This document shows, one piece after another, positions 53,634 to 62,436 of a stretch of DNA of 64,000 bases (positions are counted from its first letter, which is position 1; each line of letters starts with the position of its first letter). The stretch comes from Diaminobutyricimonas sp. LJ205. GTDB lineage: Bacteria; Actinomycetota; Actinomycetes; Actinomycetales; Microbacteriaceae. The position numbers were made by a program, and so were the translations under genes. The stretch spans positions 2,790,001 to 2,854,000 of the forward strand of contig NZ_CP046619.1 in the NCBI RefSeq assembly GCF_009755725.1. Direction: 5' to 3'. The notes below the pieces were generated by a model that was not told where the DNA came from, made no database searches, and worked only from the letters and a program-made list of their open reading frames with translations.

Positions 53634-53649
53634 AAACGATAATTTTCAT
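52873..53649 (-). CDS. etfB: Electron transfer flavoprotein beta subunit (module 3)
   Basis: 258-residue EtfB. ATG 53649 follows GAGGAG at normal spacing; in-frame codons up to 53694 are less likely. Upstream, the GGCGGCGTGAGGAGAT leader matches that of module 1 nearly base for base, whereas module 2 has an unrelated leader. Codons 1-5 carry synonymous differences from module 2, and the DNA appears identical from codon 6. A 132-nt gap without recognisable features separates it from the lyase gene upstream. Confidence 0.95.
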   Translation of the reverse strand: MKIIVLVKEVPDTYGDRKLDLETGLADRAAGDVVLDEIGERSLEVALSFADKNADTEVVVLSMAPETAAATLRKGLAMGAASAVQISDEALSGADLGLTAEVLAAAIQRTGFDLVIAGNLSTDGTGGVLPAMVAELLGVPHATSLTSIEIAADTVTGVRSTDGGTMQVSAPLPAVVSITEALPDARFPNFKGIMAAKKKPFETLSLADLSIDTDGSEAARSIMIAIAEKPARDAGVKIVDEGDAGEQLADFLLQNRLV

Positions 53650-53781
53650 CAAGATCTCCTCACGCCGCCATGTTGGTCGCGACGGCTGTCGCAATCACCC
53701 ACTCAGAGAATGAGCGTCCCACCGCTCCCCACTCGACGATGGGCGAATTCCATCGAAACGGTCCACGCCCGCCACTGGGCA

Positions 53782-54576
53782 TCAGCCGACAATTCGTCTA
53801 GCTTGTCGCAGGATGGGCTCGTCGATCATCCGGCCGCGAAAGCGGAAGACCCCCGGCGCTATGCGCGCCTCCGCCAACACGGCTTCCGCCCACTCGCGCT
53901 CTTCAAACCCCACCCCATAGGCCTCACGGATCACATTGGCTTGGGCGGGATGGATGCAGGCGGTCGCTGCGAACCCGGATTGTGCTGCATCCTCCGACTC
54001 CGCGCGCAGCCCGGCGACATCGGCGATGTCGACGTGGACAGCGTCGATCGCATCCTTCCCAGCAGCGGCAGCCGCGACCAGCAGGCGCGAGCGGGCATAC
54101 CGTGCCACGTCACGGTAGCGGCCGTCCGTGAACCGGCTGGAGCGACCAGCCATACTGACGATGAGATCCTCCGCGCCCCACATCAGGGCGACTACTGCCG
54201 GATGCCGGGCGATCTCGCTGACGTTCTCGATCCCGGCCGCTGTCTCGCAAAGAGCGATGACGCTATAGTCTGCCTCGTGCAGGTGGTCGAGCTGCGCGGC
54301 GGATTCCGCCTTCGCGAGCATGAGAGTGCGAAATGGCGCGCCGCTGAGCGTCTCGAGGTCAAGCGCGTGCTCGACTGTGTCGACGGCGTTGACCCGCACG
54401 ATCGTGGACGCTGGGTCCAAGGTCGAAGCTGCGACGTACGCCCGTGCTGCTGGCCTGTCGGCAGCCGCAACCGCATCCTCGAGGTCGAGAATGACGGCAT
54501 CCGCCGCTCTCGCCGCCTTCTCGAACCGATCTGGTCGATCGGCCGGGCAGAACAGAATGGCAGGTCCGAGTGTCAT
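53782..54576 (-). CDS. HpcH/CitE-family acyl-CoA lyase
   Basis: 264 residues: FCPADRPDRFEKAARAADAVILDLEDAVAAADRPAAR (metal-binding LDLEDAV), VRVNAVDT, LMLAKAESAAQLDHL, ALCETAAGIENV, LMWGAEDLIVSMAGR and ACIHPAQANVIREAY. The family cleaves malyl-, citramalyl- or related beta-hydroxyacyl-CoA thioesters. The gene order accD-accA-maoC-citE parallels Rv2502c-Rv2501c-Rv2499c-Rv2498c of Mycobacterium tuberculosis, assigned to leucine catabolism. ATG 54576 overlaps the MaoC stop (ATGA). Confidence 0.9.
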   Translation of the reverse strand: MTLGPAILFCPADRPDRFEKAARAADAVILDLEDAVAAADRPAARAYVAASTLDPASTIVRVNAVDTVEHALDLETLSGAPFRTLMLAKAESAAQLDHLHEADYSVIALCETAAGIENVSEIARHPAVVALMWGAEDLIVSMAGRSSRFTDGRYRDVARYARSRLLVAAAAAGKDAIDAVHVDIADVAGLRAESEDAAQSGFAATACIHPAQANVIREAYGVGFEEREWAEAVLAEARIAPGVFRFRGRMIDEPILRQARRIVG

Positions 54577-55058
54577 TTGACCCCACCTTCCGGCGAGACC
54601 TGCATCAGCGTCGAGCGCTTCGCCATCGCGACGACGACGCGGTCCTGATTGCGGAGGGTGTGCTGGAATACGACGATGCCTTGGTTCGGCCGCGACGCCG
54701 ACGGCCGCTTTGATTCGATCAGCGTTTCGGCATAGATGGTGTCGCCGACCCTGACCGGCGTCGGGAAGGCAACCTCGCCGAAGCCGAGGTTCGCCACGAT
54801 TGTCCCCTGGGTGAGCTGCGAGACTGAAAGTCCGACCATGGTCGACAGCGTGAACATGCTGTTCACGAGCCGTTCGCCGAATTCGGTTTCGGCCGACCAT
54901 GCGGCGTCCAGATGCAGCGATTGGGCGTTCATGGTGAGAGTCGTGAACAGTACGTTGTCGGCCTCGGTTACCGTGCGACCGGGGCTATGAACATACACCT
55001 CCCCTGCCTCCATCTCGTCGAAGTACAGGCCTCGCTGCACGATGCGTTTCTCGGTCAT
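54573..55058 (-). CDS. MaoC-like dehydratase of the mesaconyl-CoA hydratase type
   Basis: 161 residues with the hotdog start YFDEMEAGEVYVHSPGRTVTEADNVLFTTLTMNAQSLHLDAA. The LTMNxQxLHLD form, with Asn replacing the usual catalytic Asp of GDxNPIH and the His kept, is the mesaconyl-/beta-methylmalyl-CoA hydratase-like subgroup. It presumably hydrates an unsaturated acyl-CoA before the CitE-like lyase. It overlaps the accA stop and the lyase start by 4 nt each. Confidence 0.9.
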   Translation of the reverse strand: MTEKRIVQRGLYFDEMEAGEVYVHSPGRTVTEADNVLFTTLTMNAQSLHLDAAWSAETEFGERLVNSMFTLSTMVGLSVSQLTQGTIVANLGFGEVAFPTPVRVGDTIYAETLIESKRPSASRPNQGIVVFQHTLRNQDRVVVAMAKRSTLMQVSPEGGVK

Positions 55059-57046
55059 GCCGCCTCCTCGCCGTCGGTGTTATTGGTGGTCGGGGTGATG
55101 ACCGCCAGAGTCTGCCCGCGCGTCACGGTGTTCCCCACCGCCGCGTGCAGTGTCACATCACCCGCGATGTTCGCGCGGATAACATGCTCCATCTTCATCG
55201 CCTCGACCACGATCACCGCGTCACCCACCGCCACGACATCACCGTCGCCGACCGGTGTGAGGACGACCGTGCCTGGCATCGGAGACTCGAGCGTCGGGTT
55301 CGAATTCACCTCGCCGTCCGTCGTGTGATCGGTCACGGCAAGTGTGAGCGTGAATACGGCGCCCTCTCGCGTGAGGTGTACCTCATGCTGGCCAACAACG
55401 ATGGCGATAAAGGTTCGCGCGACGCCACCGATGGTCACGGTGACGCGGTCGTCGCCGTGCCAGCGGACCTGCCCCGGGCTCTCTCCGGAGTCGGTGATGA
55501 CAAGTGGGGCATCGAGGGTACCCGCGAGACGCACGGTCTGCACGGTGCCGACCGCGGCGAGCGGGAACCGTCGCGGTGCGGGGTTGCCCAGACGCCAGCC
55601 GTCCCGACGTCCCCAGGGATCGGATGCGGCACTCCGCGCGACATCCAAAATCAGGGCGGCTTCCTGGAACGTCCGGTCGTCCGGACTGGCGAAGGCAATC
55701 CCGTCGAACTCGCGCGCGATTAGCCCAGTGTCGAGGTCGCCAGCGATGACCGGGGGAAGCTCAAGCAGCGCGCGTAGGAACTCGACGTTGGTGGTGAATC
55801 CCACCACTGCGGTGTCCTCAAGCGCGCGCACCATCCGACGTCGCGCCTCTTCCCTGTCGTGCCCCCAGGTAATCACCTTGGCGAGCATGGGGTCGTAATC
55901 GACCGAGACCGCCAATCCGTCCTCGATCGCGGTGTCCACACGCACGCCCTCCGCCCGGGGATGCCGCACCTTGGTAACAGTCCCACCGGTGGGCAGGAAA
56001 CCCGCGGCCGGGTCCTCCGCATAGACGCGTGCCTCGATCGAGTGGCCACGCAGCACGACGTCCTCCTGCCGGAGCGCGAGCGGCTCGCCTGCTGCAATCC
56101 GCAGCTGCTGCTCAACGAGGTCCACGCCGGTGATCTCCTCGGTCACCGGGTGCTCCACCTGTAGACGGGTGTTCATCTCCATGAAGAAGAACTCGTCCGG
56201 GCGGTCGGCGGCGACAATAAACTCGACCGTCCCCGCACCGCGGTACCCGACGCTGCGGGCTGTTTCGCAGGCCGCCTCGCCGATACGCGCACGTGTGGCC
56301 CCGTCGAGGAGCGGGGAGGGCGCCTCTTCGATCACCTTCTGATGCCGGCGCTGGAGCGAACACTCTCGCTCGCCCAGATGAATGACGTTGCCGTGCGCAT
56401 CCGCGAGCACCTGTACCTCGATGTGGCGCGGTGTCAGCACGTACCGCTCGAGGAAGAGCGCGTCATCACCGAAGCTTGCCGCGGCCTCCCGCCGCGCGGC
56501 CGCGAGGGACGTGACGAGCTGATCTGCGGACTCCACGACGTGCATCCCCTTACCCCCACCGCCCGCGGAGGGTTTGATCAACAGGGGGTAACCCACCTCA
56601 TCTGCCGCGGCGGCGAGCTCAGCATTCGTCAATCCCGGCCTGGCGATGCCAGGAACCGTTGGCACGTTGCGCTCCTGCACAGCGAGCTTCGCGGTGATCT
56701 TGTCACCCATCACCGAGATCGCGTGCGGCGTGGGACCGATGAAGATGATCCCGGCGTTCTCGCACGCCTGGGCGAACGCGGCGTTCTCGGCGAGGAAGCC
56801 GTATCCGGGGTGGATCGCCTCCGCCCCGGCTGCCTTCGCCGCCGCGATCACGGCGGGAATGTCTAGGTAGCTCTGCGCAGCGGGGGCAGGACCGAGCCGC
56901 ACGGCGACATCAGCAAGGCGCACGTGACGGGCGTCGGCATCCGCATCGCTGTACACGGCCACTGCGCGGATCCCAAGCTTGCGAAGCGTGCCAATCACCC
57001 GGCAAGCGATCTCGCCGCGATTGGCGATCAATACGGTTTTGAACAT
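55055..57046 (-). CDS. Acyl-CoA carboxylase alpha subunit (biotin carboxylase + BCCP), AccA1-like
   Basis: 663 residues: biotin carboxylase domain (IANRGEIACRVIGTLRKLGIRAVAVYSDADADARHV, KPSAGGGGKGMHVV, ERDCSLQRRHQKVIEEAP as GERECSLQRRHQKVIEEAPSP, FFMEMNTRLQVEHPVTEEITG) and a C-terminal biotinyl domain with EAMKM and the biotinylated lysine at about residue 618. With the beta subunit upstream it carboxylates a short acyl-CoA, most likely 3-methylcrotonyl-CoA by comparison with AccA1-AccD1. ATG 57046 lies 5 nt after the accD stop, with AGGATG as ribosome site; a longer open frame upstream is within accD. Confidence 0.93.
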   Translation of the reverse strand: MFKTVLIANRGEIACRVIGTLRKLGIRAVAVYSDADADARHVRLADVAVRLGPAPAAQSYLDIPAVIAAAKAAGAEAIHPGYGFLAENAAFAQACENAGIIFIGPTPHAISVMGDKITAKLAVQERNVPTVPGIARPGLTNAELAAAADEVGYPLLIKPSAGGGGKGMHVVESADQLVTSLAAARREAAASFGDDALFLERYVLTPRHIEVQVLADAHGNVIHLGERECSLQRRHQKVIEEAPSPLLDGATRARIGEAACETARSVGYRGAGTVEFIVAADRPDEFFFMEMNTRLQVEHPVTEEITGVDLVEQQLRIAAGEPLALRQEDVVLRGHSIEARVYAEDPAAGFLPTGGTVTKVRHPRAEGVRVDTAIEDGLAVSVDYDPMLAKVITWGHDREEARRRMVRALEDTAVVGFTTNVEFLRALLELPPVIAGDLDTGLIAREFDGIAFASPDDRTFQEAALILDVARSAASDPWGRRDGWRLGNPAPRRFPLAAVGTVQTVRLAGTLDAPLVITDSGESPGQVRWHGDDRVTVTIGGVARTFIAIVVGQHEVHLTREGAVFTLTLAVTDHTTDGEVNSNPTLESPMPGTVVLTPVGDGDVVAVGDAVIVVEAMKMEHVIRANIAGDVTLHAAVGNTVTRGQTLAVITPTTNNTDGEEAA

Positions 57047-57051
57047 GGCGC

Positions 57052-58608
57052 TCACATCCTGAAAACGCCGTAGCCCGGCGCGTCGAAGGGTGCTCGCATG
57101 CATACATCGAGGGCGAGCGCGACGATGTCGCGAGTCTGAGAGGGTTCGATGATCCCGTCGTCCCACAATCGAGCCGTGGAATAGTAGGGGCTGCCCTGGT
57201 GCTCGTACTGTTCCCGAATCGGAGCCTGGAAGTCGGCCTCCTCCTCGGCGCTCCACTCGCCGCCGGCGCCCTCGATCTGATCGCGGCGAACGGTCGACAG
57301 CACGGACGCCGCCTGCGGGCCGCCCATCACTGAAACACGCGCGCCGGGCCACAACCAGAGGAAGCGCGGCGAGTAGGCACGCCCGCACATTGAGTACGTG
57401 CCGGCGCCAAACGAGCCGCCAACGACGACGGTAAGCTTCGGCACTGATGCGCAGGCGACAGCGTTAACCATCTTCGCGCCGTGCTTGGCGATACCGCCGG
57501 ACTCGTACTCGCGGCCCACCATGAAGCCAGTGATGTTCTGCAGGAACAGCAGCGGGATGCCGCGCTGATCGCACAGTTCGATGAAGTGTGCCCCTTTCAG
57601 CGCAGACTCACCGAACAGCACGCCGTTATTGGCCAGGATGCCGACACGGTGGCCGTGAATGCGGGCGAACCCGGTGATCAGGGTGGTGCCGTACTCGCGT
57701 TTGAACTCGTGCAATGTGCCGGCATCGATGATCCGGGTGATTATCTCCCGCGCGTCGTACGGCGTGGTCAGCTCGACTGGTACCACGTCCGTGAGCGTCG
57801 CCGGCGATTTCTCCGGCTCGATAGTCGCCTCTAGTGGATGTGGCAGCGGCGGCGTCGGCGGGAGGGTCGCAACGATGTCACGCACAATCTGCAGCGCGTG
57901 CTCGTCATTCTCGGCGAGGTGGTCGGTGACCCCTGACACCCGAGAGTGCACGACGCCGCCGCCGAGGTCCTCGGCCGTGACGATCTCACCAGTCGCGGCC
58001 TTCACGAGCGGCGGCCCTCCAAGGAAAATCGTGCCTTGGTTGCGGACGATGACCGTCTCGTCGCTCATCGCCGGCACGTAAGCGCCGCCCGCGGTACTGG
58101 ATCCGAGCACTGCCGCGATCTGAGGGATGCCGTCCCGGGACATCCGTGCCTGATTGTAGAAGATCCGCCCAAAGTGGTCGCGGTCGGGGAATACCTCGTC
58201 CTGCATCGGCAGGAATGCACCGCCGGAGTCCACGAGGTAGATGCACGGCAATCGGTTTTCAGCCGCGATCTCCTGTGCACGCAGATGCTTCTTCACGGTG
58301 ATCGGGTAGTACGTACCGCCCTTCACGGTTGCGTCATTAGCCACCACCATGACGTGGCGACCCTGGATCAAGCCGATCCCCGCGACGACACCACCGGCCG
58401 GAGCGTCGTCTCCATACATGTCGAAGCCGGCGAGCGGAGCCACCTCGAGGAATGGGCTACCCACATCCAACAGCGCATCGAGGCGCTCGCGTGCGAGTAG
58501 CTTGCCCCGGGCCCTGTGTTTCTCGCGCGAATTCGCCGGTCCTCCTACCGCGGCCGCTTCCCGGCGCTCGTGCAGCTCAGCGATAAGTTCTGCGTAGGTC
58601 GTGGACAT
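57052..58608 (-). CDS. Acyl-CoA carboxylase beta subunit (carboxyltransferase), AccD1-like
   Basis: 518 residues of the carboxyltransferase type: [52 protein letters not shown], the first-domain glycine-rich [48 protein letters not shown], and the second-domain [81 protein letters not shown], all close to methylcrotonyl-CoA carboxylases. The ATG at 58608 overlaps the bioY stop by 1 nt, so longer frames are discarded. The length is usual for the family. Confidence 0.94.
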   Translation of the reverse strand: MSTTYAELIAELHERREAAAVGGPANSREKHRARGKLLARERLDALLDVGSPFLEVAPLAGFDMYGDDAPAGGVVAGIGLIQGRHVMVVANDATVKGGTYYPITVKKHLRAQEIAAENRLPCIYLVDSGGAFLPMQDEVFPDRDHFGRIFYNQARMSRDGIPQIAAVLGSSTAGGAYVPAMSDETVIVRNQGTIFLGGPPLVKAATGEIVTAEDLGGGVVHSRVSGVTDHLAENDEHALQIVRDIVATLPPTPPLPHPLEATIEPEKSPATLTDVVPVELTTPYDAREIITRIIDAGTLHEFKREYGTTLITGFARIHGHRVGILANNGVLFGESALKGAHFIELCDQRGIPLLFLQNITGFMVGREYESGGIAKHGAKMVNAVACASVPKLTVVVGGSFGAGTYSMCGRAYSPRFLWLWPGARVSVMGGPQAASVLSTVRRDQIEGAGGEWSAEEEADFQAPIREQYEHQGSPYYSTARLWDDGIIEPSQTRDIVALALDVCMRAPFDAPGYGVFRM

Positions 58609-59249
58609 CAGCTCCGACCGCCTTCGCTGCGTTCGTTGAAGCGGGCCAGGCGACGGTGCACCGACCACGCCAGCGGGAGGGCGAGTGCAGCGATGATTGC
58701 CTTTAGGACGCCGCCCGGGAGGAACGGGAGCACTCCCCATTCCATCGCCTGAACGAACGACGGCGCTTGGCCGCCAAGCGCGAGGATGGCGGCCATGTAG
58801 GGTACCCCGAGCGCGAAGGGCACGATGCTTGCGACGGTGTTCGCGAAGATACCGCGCCCGAAAGTTCGATCCCAGCCGCGCTCCGCGAGCCGCCCCACGA
58901 TCCAGGCGCAGGGAATGAAGCCAAGGATGAAGCCGAATGAGGGCGACAGCAGGTAGCCGAGCCCGGCGCCGGGGCCCGCAAATATCGGGAGACCCGCGAG
59001 ACCGAGCACCGCGTAGAAGAACATTGTGACCGCCCCACGAGCGGCGCCGAAGGCAGCGCCGACAAGCAGGACGCCGAGCGTCTGCCCTGAAAGCGGAACG
59101 GGACCCAAAAAGATACTGACTTTCGCGAGGAGAGCGACAAGCACGACTCCACTTGCGACGACGCCAATTTCCACCGCCCAGCGCTGCGAGCGACCAACGA
59201 GAGCTCCGCCTACGAGCGTCTGACTCGGATGAGTGATTGCCGTGGACAT
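58608..59249 (-). CDS. bioY: BioY biotin transporter
   Basis: 213-residue membrane protein with six hydrophobic segments and the BioY pattern: [66 protein letters not shown] and [16 protein letters not shown]. It is the substrate-binding unit of a biotin importer and heads the operon of the biotin-dependent carboxylase, so vitamin uptake is tied to the enzyme that uses it. ATG 59249 has GGAGG 6 nt upstream. No BioMN energising genes are in the window. Confidence 0.93.
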   Translation of the reverse strand: MSTAITHPSQTLVGGALVGRSQRWAVEIGVVASGVVLVALLAKVSIFLGPVPLSGQTLGVLLVGAAFGAARGAVTMFFYAVLGLAGLPIFAGPGAGLGYLLSPSFGFILGFIPCAWIVGRLAERGWDRTFGRGIFANTVASIVPFALGVPYMAAILALGGQAPSFVQAMEWGVLPFLPGGVLKAIIAALALPLAWSVHRRLARFNERSEGGRS

Positions 59250-59283
59250 TCTTACCCTCCATTGGGTTATCAAGTAGTAACTG

Positions 59284-59313
59284 AATTTAGGTTACCGGAT
59301 GGTAACCTAAATT
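59284..59313. promoter_or_regulatory. 13-bp inverted-repeat operator upstream of bioY
   Basis: AATTTAGGTTACC, GGAT, then the exact reverse complement GGTAACCTAAATT, 35 nt before the bioY start. The symmetry and position mark a repressor site controlling bioY and the carboxylase operon. The half-site is not the BirA or BioR consensus I know, so the regulator is unidentified; a biotin or branched-acid sensor is likely. The rest of 59250-59477 shows nothing else. Confidence 0.75.
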
Positions 59314-59477
59314 GTCTAGGACGGTTTTTCGATCGCACCGCCCAACCGCTGCGCTTCGCCGGGTACTCTGCCGATTTGCTGCGCAGCCGCGTAACGCACC
59401 ACGGGATATTGGTCATATCGCGTTCCGCTTTATCGAGAGTGAGCCGCCGCGCTCCATGGACCGGCACGGAACGACGC

Positions 59478-60299
59478 CTACAGCGCGTCCCTGTCCTCAC
59501 TGATCAGATACTGCAGTTGTGCTCGGGCGCTATGGCGCGCCGCGGGAAGTAGCCCCTCGTCGACAGCGCCGTACACGTGCTCGACGATCGTCGCGATGGT
59601 CGCCTCATCCGTCGCGGCTACCATCGCGAGCGCTCGCAAAGCCGCTCGCACCTCTGCTATGCGTGATTGACGGTGCGCCAAAATCTGGTCGCAGACCACA
59701 GTGAGGGAGGGATGCATTCCACCGTGTCCGGGCAAGACTGCCACTGGACCGAACTGTCTCAGCCGGGTCAGTGATCGAAGATAATCACTTAGAGCATCAT
59801 CACCGCCTAGCAGCACGGTCGTGCCCCGCCCGAGGATCGTGTCACCGGTCAGCATGACCCCGTCCGCGCCCGCATGTGGGGCACCGCCGCTGACGTGGAA
59901 GCACACCGAGTCGGTGGTGTGGCCCGGTGTCGCGACTACCTCTATCTCGTGCCCTCCAGCGCGTATCACCTCGCGGTCTCGAAGCGGGGGTGCATCCACG
60001 CAGAGCTCGGCGTCGAATGCGCGCACCGTTGCGCCTGTCATCCGCGACAGTGTCACGGCACCCTCGGTGTGGTCAGTGTGATGGTGCGTCAGCAGTATCA
60101 GTTCAACCTCGCCGCACCCGACAAGAGTGCGCAGGTGCTCCCCGTGGTCCGGTCCCGGATCCACCACGACGACCCGATCCGATGAGGGCGATTGCACGAC
60201 GAGCGAGTTGGTGCCCTCCAGAGTCATCGGGCCGGCGTTGTCGGCGAGAACCCGGACTGCGTGCTCCGTCCACCCCTCCATGCGTATCCCGGCAATCAT
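59478..60299 (-). CDS. MBL-fold metallo-hydrolase
   Basis: About 273 residues of the metallo-beta-lactamase fold: MTLEGTNSLVVQ at the start, the metal motif LTHHHTDHTEG (HHHxDH), GHTTDSVCF, the aspartate in MLTGDTILG, and LPGHGGMHPS. This is the LACTB2-like subgroup with the TLEGTN start and a C-terminal helical part (HRQSRIAEVRAAL). It hydrolyses an ester, thioester or nucleic-acid-like bond; the substrate is unknown. ATG 60299 was chosen by comparison with family N-termini; upstream in-frame codons reach 60401. It follows the MFS gene by 91 nt. Confidence 0.85.
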   Translation of the reverse strand: MIAGIRMEGWTEHAVRVLADNAGPMTLEGTNSLVVQSPSSDRVVVVDPGPDHGEHLRTLVGCGEVELILLTHHHTDHTEGAVTLSRMTGATVRAFDAELCVDAPPLRDREVIRAGGHEIEVVATPGHTTDSVCFHVSGGAPHAGADGVMLTGDTILGRGTTVLLGGDDALSDYLRSLTRLRQFGPVAVLPGHGGMHPSLTVVCDQILAHRQSRIAEVRAALRALAMVAATDEATIATIVEHVYGAVDEGLLPAARHSARAQLQYLISEDRDAL

Positions 60300-60390
60300 G
60301 TGCCTGTCTATCACTGGGACCACCACCTTGTCTCTGCGTGTATGTCGGCCTACGCGCAGAGAACCCCAGGCACGCAAGCACGAGGAATTG

Positions 60391-61773
60391 CTAGCCGCCA
60401 AGCCGCCGCAGGCGCGTCAGCCACGTGGCGAGGCCCGCGAGAATCCAGATGGCTCCTCCTATTATCAGGGTTACGTCAGCGACTGAACCTGCCGAGGTGC
60501 CGCCGCCCGCGGGCGCCCATGAGGTCATTGCTCCGGCGAGCGCGCTGCCACTCGCAAACCCGACAAACTTCAAAAGCTGATTGAACGCCAATGCGCTTCC
60601 CAACTCGTGGAATGGGACCGCTCGAGCAATCGCTATTGGCAACATGGCGAAGACGCCACCGCCTCCAACCCCTGCCAACGTCATCATCAGGAAGAGCACG
60701 ACCAATGAATCCGGAAGCACGACTAGCCCCAACATTGCAACCGCGAAAGCAAGACAACCGATGGCGAGAGTCGTTGCCGGACCACCCTTTGCACTCAGCG
60801 CCCGAGCGCCGTAACTTCCGACGAGGCTCATGATCGAATAGGGCACGAGTAGTAGTCCTGCGATTGTGATCGGCTGGGCAAAGCCGCCTAGCGCCTCCGG
60901 CGCTTGCACGACCAGCATCACAACGCTAAGTAGGACATACATACCCGTCCCGGCTAATGCGCCAGTGAGGTGCACGCCCCCAATGTCGCGACGCAGGGCG
61001 AGCCGCAGATCGACCAAGGGCGCGGCCGTGTGGAGAGACCTGCCGACCCATGCTGCTAGCGCTGCGATTGAGGTGACGATCAACGTTATTACTGCCCAAC
61101 CTTGCCAAAGGCCAAGCGAGGAAAGAAGCAGGAGGACTGCGCAGACGCCGATGCCCAGAAGGATCACTCCTGGCCAGTCCAATTGCACACGGGGAGAGTC
61201 ATCTCGACGAGGTATTACCAAGAACACCAGGACAATGGTCGCCGCGACGAGGATCATCCCAGCGAAGTAGGCCATGGAAACGCCGAACTCCTCAGCAACC
61301 CAGGCTGCGAGAGGATATCCGAAACCCGCACCTACAAGGGTGCTAACTGAAAGGATGGCAAGCGCCCTCGGGGCACTTGAGGCCGGAAGTAGTCGGCGCG
61401 CGAGGGTCATGGTGACGGGCACCAGCCCCAAGCCGATTCCCTGGACGCCGCGTGCCACGAGGAGAACGACGAACGACTGAGTGATAGCTGCTACGAACAA
61501 ACCCGAGCCGACCAAAGCCAAGGTCACGATTACAACCCACGTCGCCTTGGAGCCCGTCGCCAGTCGGCCGAGGAGAGGCACGGAGATCGCTCCGGCGAGG
61601 AGGGCAATCGTAAGCGTCCACTGGGCGTCGGCGAACGACACGATGAATGTTACTGCGAGTGCTGGCACCAGGGGCGCGCCTAGACTGGTCACGAGCGCGG
61701 TGATGCTCGTGACCAGTGCCAACGTCGGGAGAAGGAGGCGTCCGCGCACCGGATGCGCCGATGGCCTTGTCAA
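60391..61773 (-). CDS. Major facilitator superfamily transporter (14-TM DHA2-like)
   Basis: 460 residues with about 14 hydrophobic segments. Conserved features are RGVQGIGLGLVPVTMTLARRLLP and the loop GRLATGSKATW. The 14-segment layout resembles drug:proton antiporters of the DHA2 type. The apparent start is TTG 61773 with GGGG 5 nt upstream; no better ATG is visible. Base composition is a little lower in GC than the catabolic operons. It is divergent from the isochorismatase-like gene. Confidence 0.82.
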   Translation of the reverse strand: MTRPSAHPVRGRLLLPTLALVTSITALVTSLGAPLVPALAVTFIVSFADAQWTLTIALLAGAISVPLLGRLATGSKATWVVIVTLALVGSGLFVAAITQSFVVLLVARGVQGIGLGLVPVTMTLARRLLPASSAPRALAILSVSTLVGAGFGYPLAAWVAEEFGVSMAYFAGMILVAATIVLVFLVIPRRDDSPRVQLDWPGVILLGIGVCAVLLLLSSLGLWQGWAVITLIVTSIAALAAWVGRSLHTAAPLVDLRLALRRDIGGVHLTGALAGTGMYVLLSVVMLVVQAPEALGGFAQPITIAGLLLVPYSIMSLVGSYGARALSAKGGPATTLAIGCLAFAVAMLGLVVLPDSLVVLFLMMTLAGVGGGGVFAMLPIAIARAVPFHELGSALAFNQLLKFVGFASGSALAGAMTSWAPAGGGTSAGSVADVTLIIGGAIWILAGLATWLTRLRRLGG

Positions 61774-61872
61774 GTTACCCCAGGTAATGCATTAATAGAT
61801 CCAGTATACCGTATATCAATTGGATACCGGGAACGTGCGGTTCTCCGGAGTTAACTCAAAGGGGAGTTACAC
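61774..61872. promoter_or_regulatory. AT-rich divergent promoter region with GTATAC-type repeats
   Basis: 99 bases between divergent genes. GTATAC (61804-61809) and GTATAT (61811-61816) lie in an AT-rich stretch flanked by ATCCA and TGGAT. Repeated GTATAC half-sites resemble operators of GntR/FCD regulators, but no such regulator is nearby. AAAGGGGAG before 61873 is the ribosome site of the rightward gene. Confidence 0.4.
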
Positions 61873-62436
61873 ATGTCTCAGATCAAAAGTGCACTGCTGC
61901 TCATGGATTTTATGCCGATCGTCGTTCCCGCTTTCGGCGGCGACGACAATGTCTTGGCGCGGGCTAACGAGGCGTCGGCGCGGGCTCGTGAGAAGGGGGT
62001 GCCGGTAATCCACGTGCGGGTGAGGTTCCGGCCGGGTTATCCCGAGGTTGACGCCAGTAACCGTATTTTTGGTCCGTTGAGCGAAGCGTTTGATTTCACC
62101 GAGGCGAACCCAGCCACCGGCGTGCATGAACTTGTTGATGTCGAGGCGTCGGACATCCTCGTGACCAAACGTCGGGTGAGTGCATTCGCGGGCAGCGATT
62201 TGCAAGAGCTGCTCAGGGGGTTCGGCGTTCGGGAGATCGCGCTCAGCGGTGTGGCGACCTCCGGTGTTGTCCTATCAACTCTGCGGCAGGCCGCCGATCT
62301 CGATTACCGGATTGTCGTGCTGGAAGACGCTTGTGCGGACGATGATCCTGAGGTTCATAGCGTCTTGACGGAGAAGGTCTTTCCACGGCAAGCGGAGGTC
62401 ACTTCGACGGCCAACTGGATTTCCGCGCTCGGATAG
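61873..62436 (+). CDS. Isochorismatase-family protein lacking the catalytic cysteine
   Basis: 187 residues with the Rossmann-like fold of cysteine hydrolases: D12 (LLLMDFMPIV) and K99 (VTKRRVSAF) of the triad are present, but the motif that holds the nucleophile reads GVATSGVVLSTLRQA, with valine 132 in the cysteine position. The remainder (DYRIVVLEDACADDDPEVH) is normal. The protein may be non-hydrolytic or use another mechanism. The strong ribosome site AAAGGGGAG precedes ATG 61873. The downstream hydrolase overlaps by 1 nt. Confidence 0.88.
   Translation: MSQIKSALLLMDFMPIVVPAFGGDDNVLARANEASARAREKGVPVIHVRVRFRPGYPEVDASNRIFGPLSEAFDFTEANPATGVHELVDVEASDILVTKRRVSAFAGSDLQELLRGFGVREIALSGVATSGVVLSTLRQAADLDYRIVVLEDACADDDPEVHSVLTEKVFPRQAEVTSTANWISALG

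Noticed and set aside
57052-59262. 736-codon version of the carboxyltransferase gene
   Set aside because: The extra 218 codons overlap bioY in another frame; the start at 58608 overlaps the bioY stop and matches the family N-terminus.
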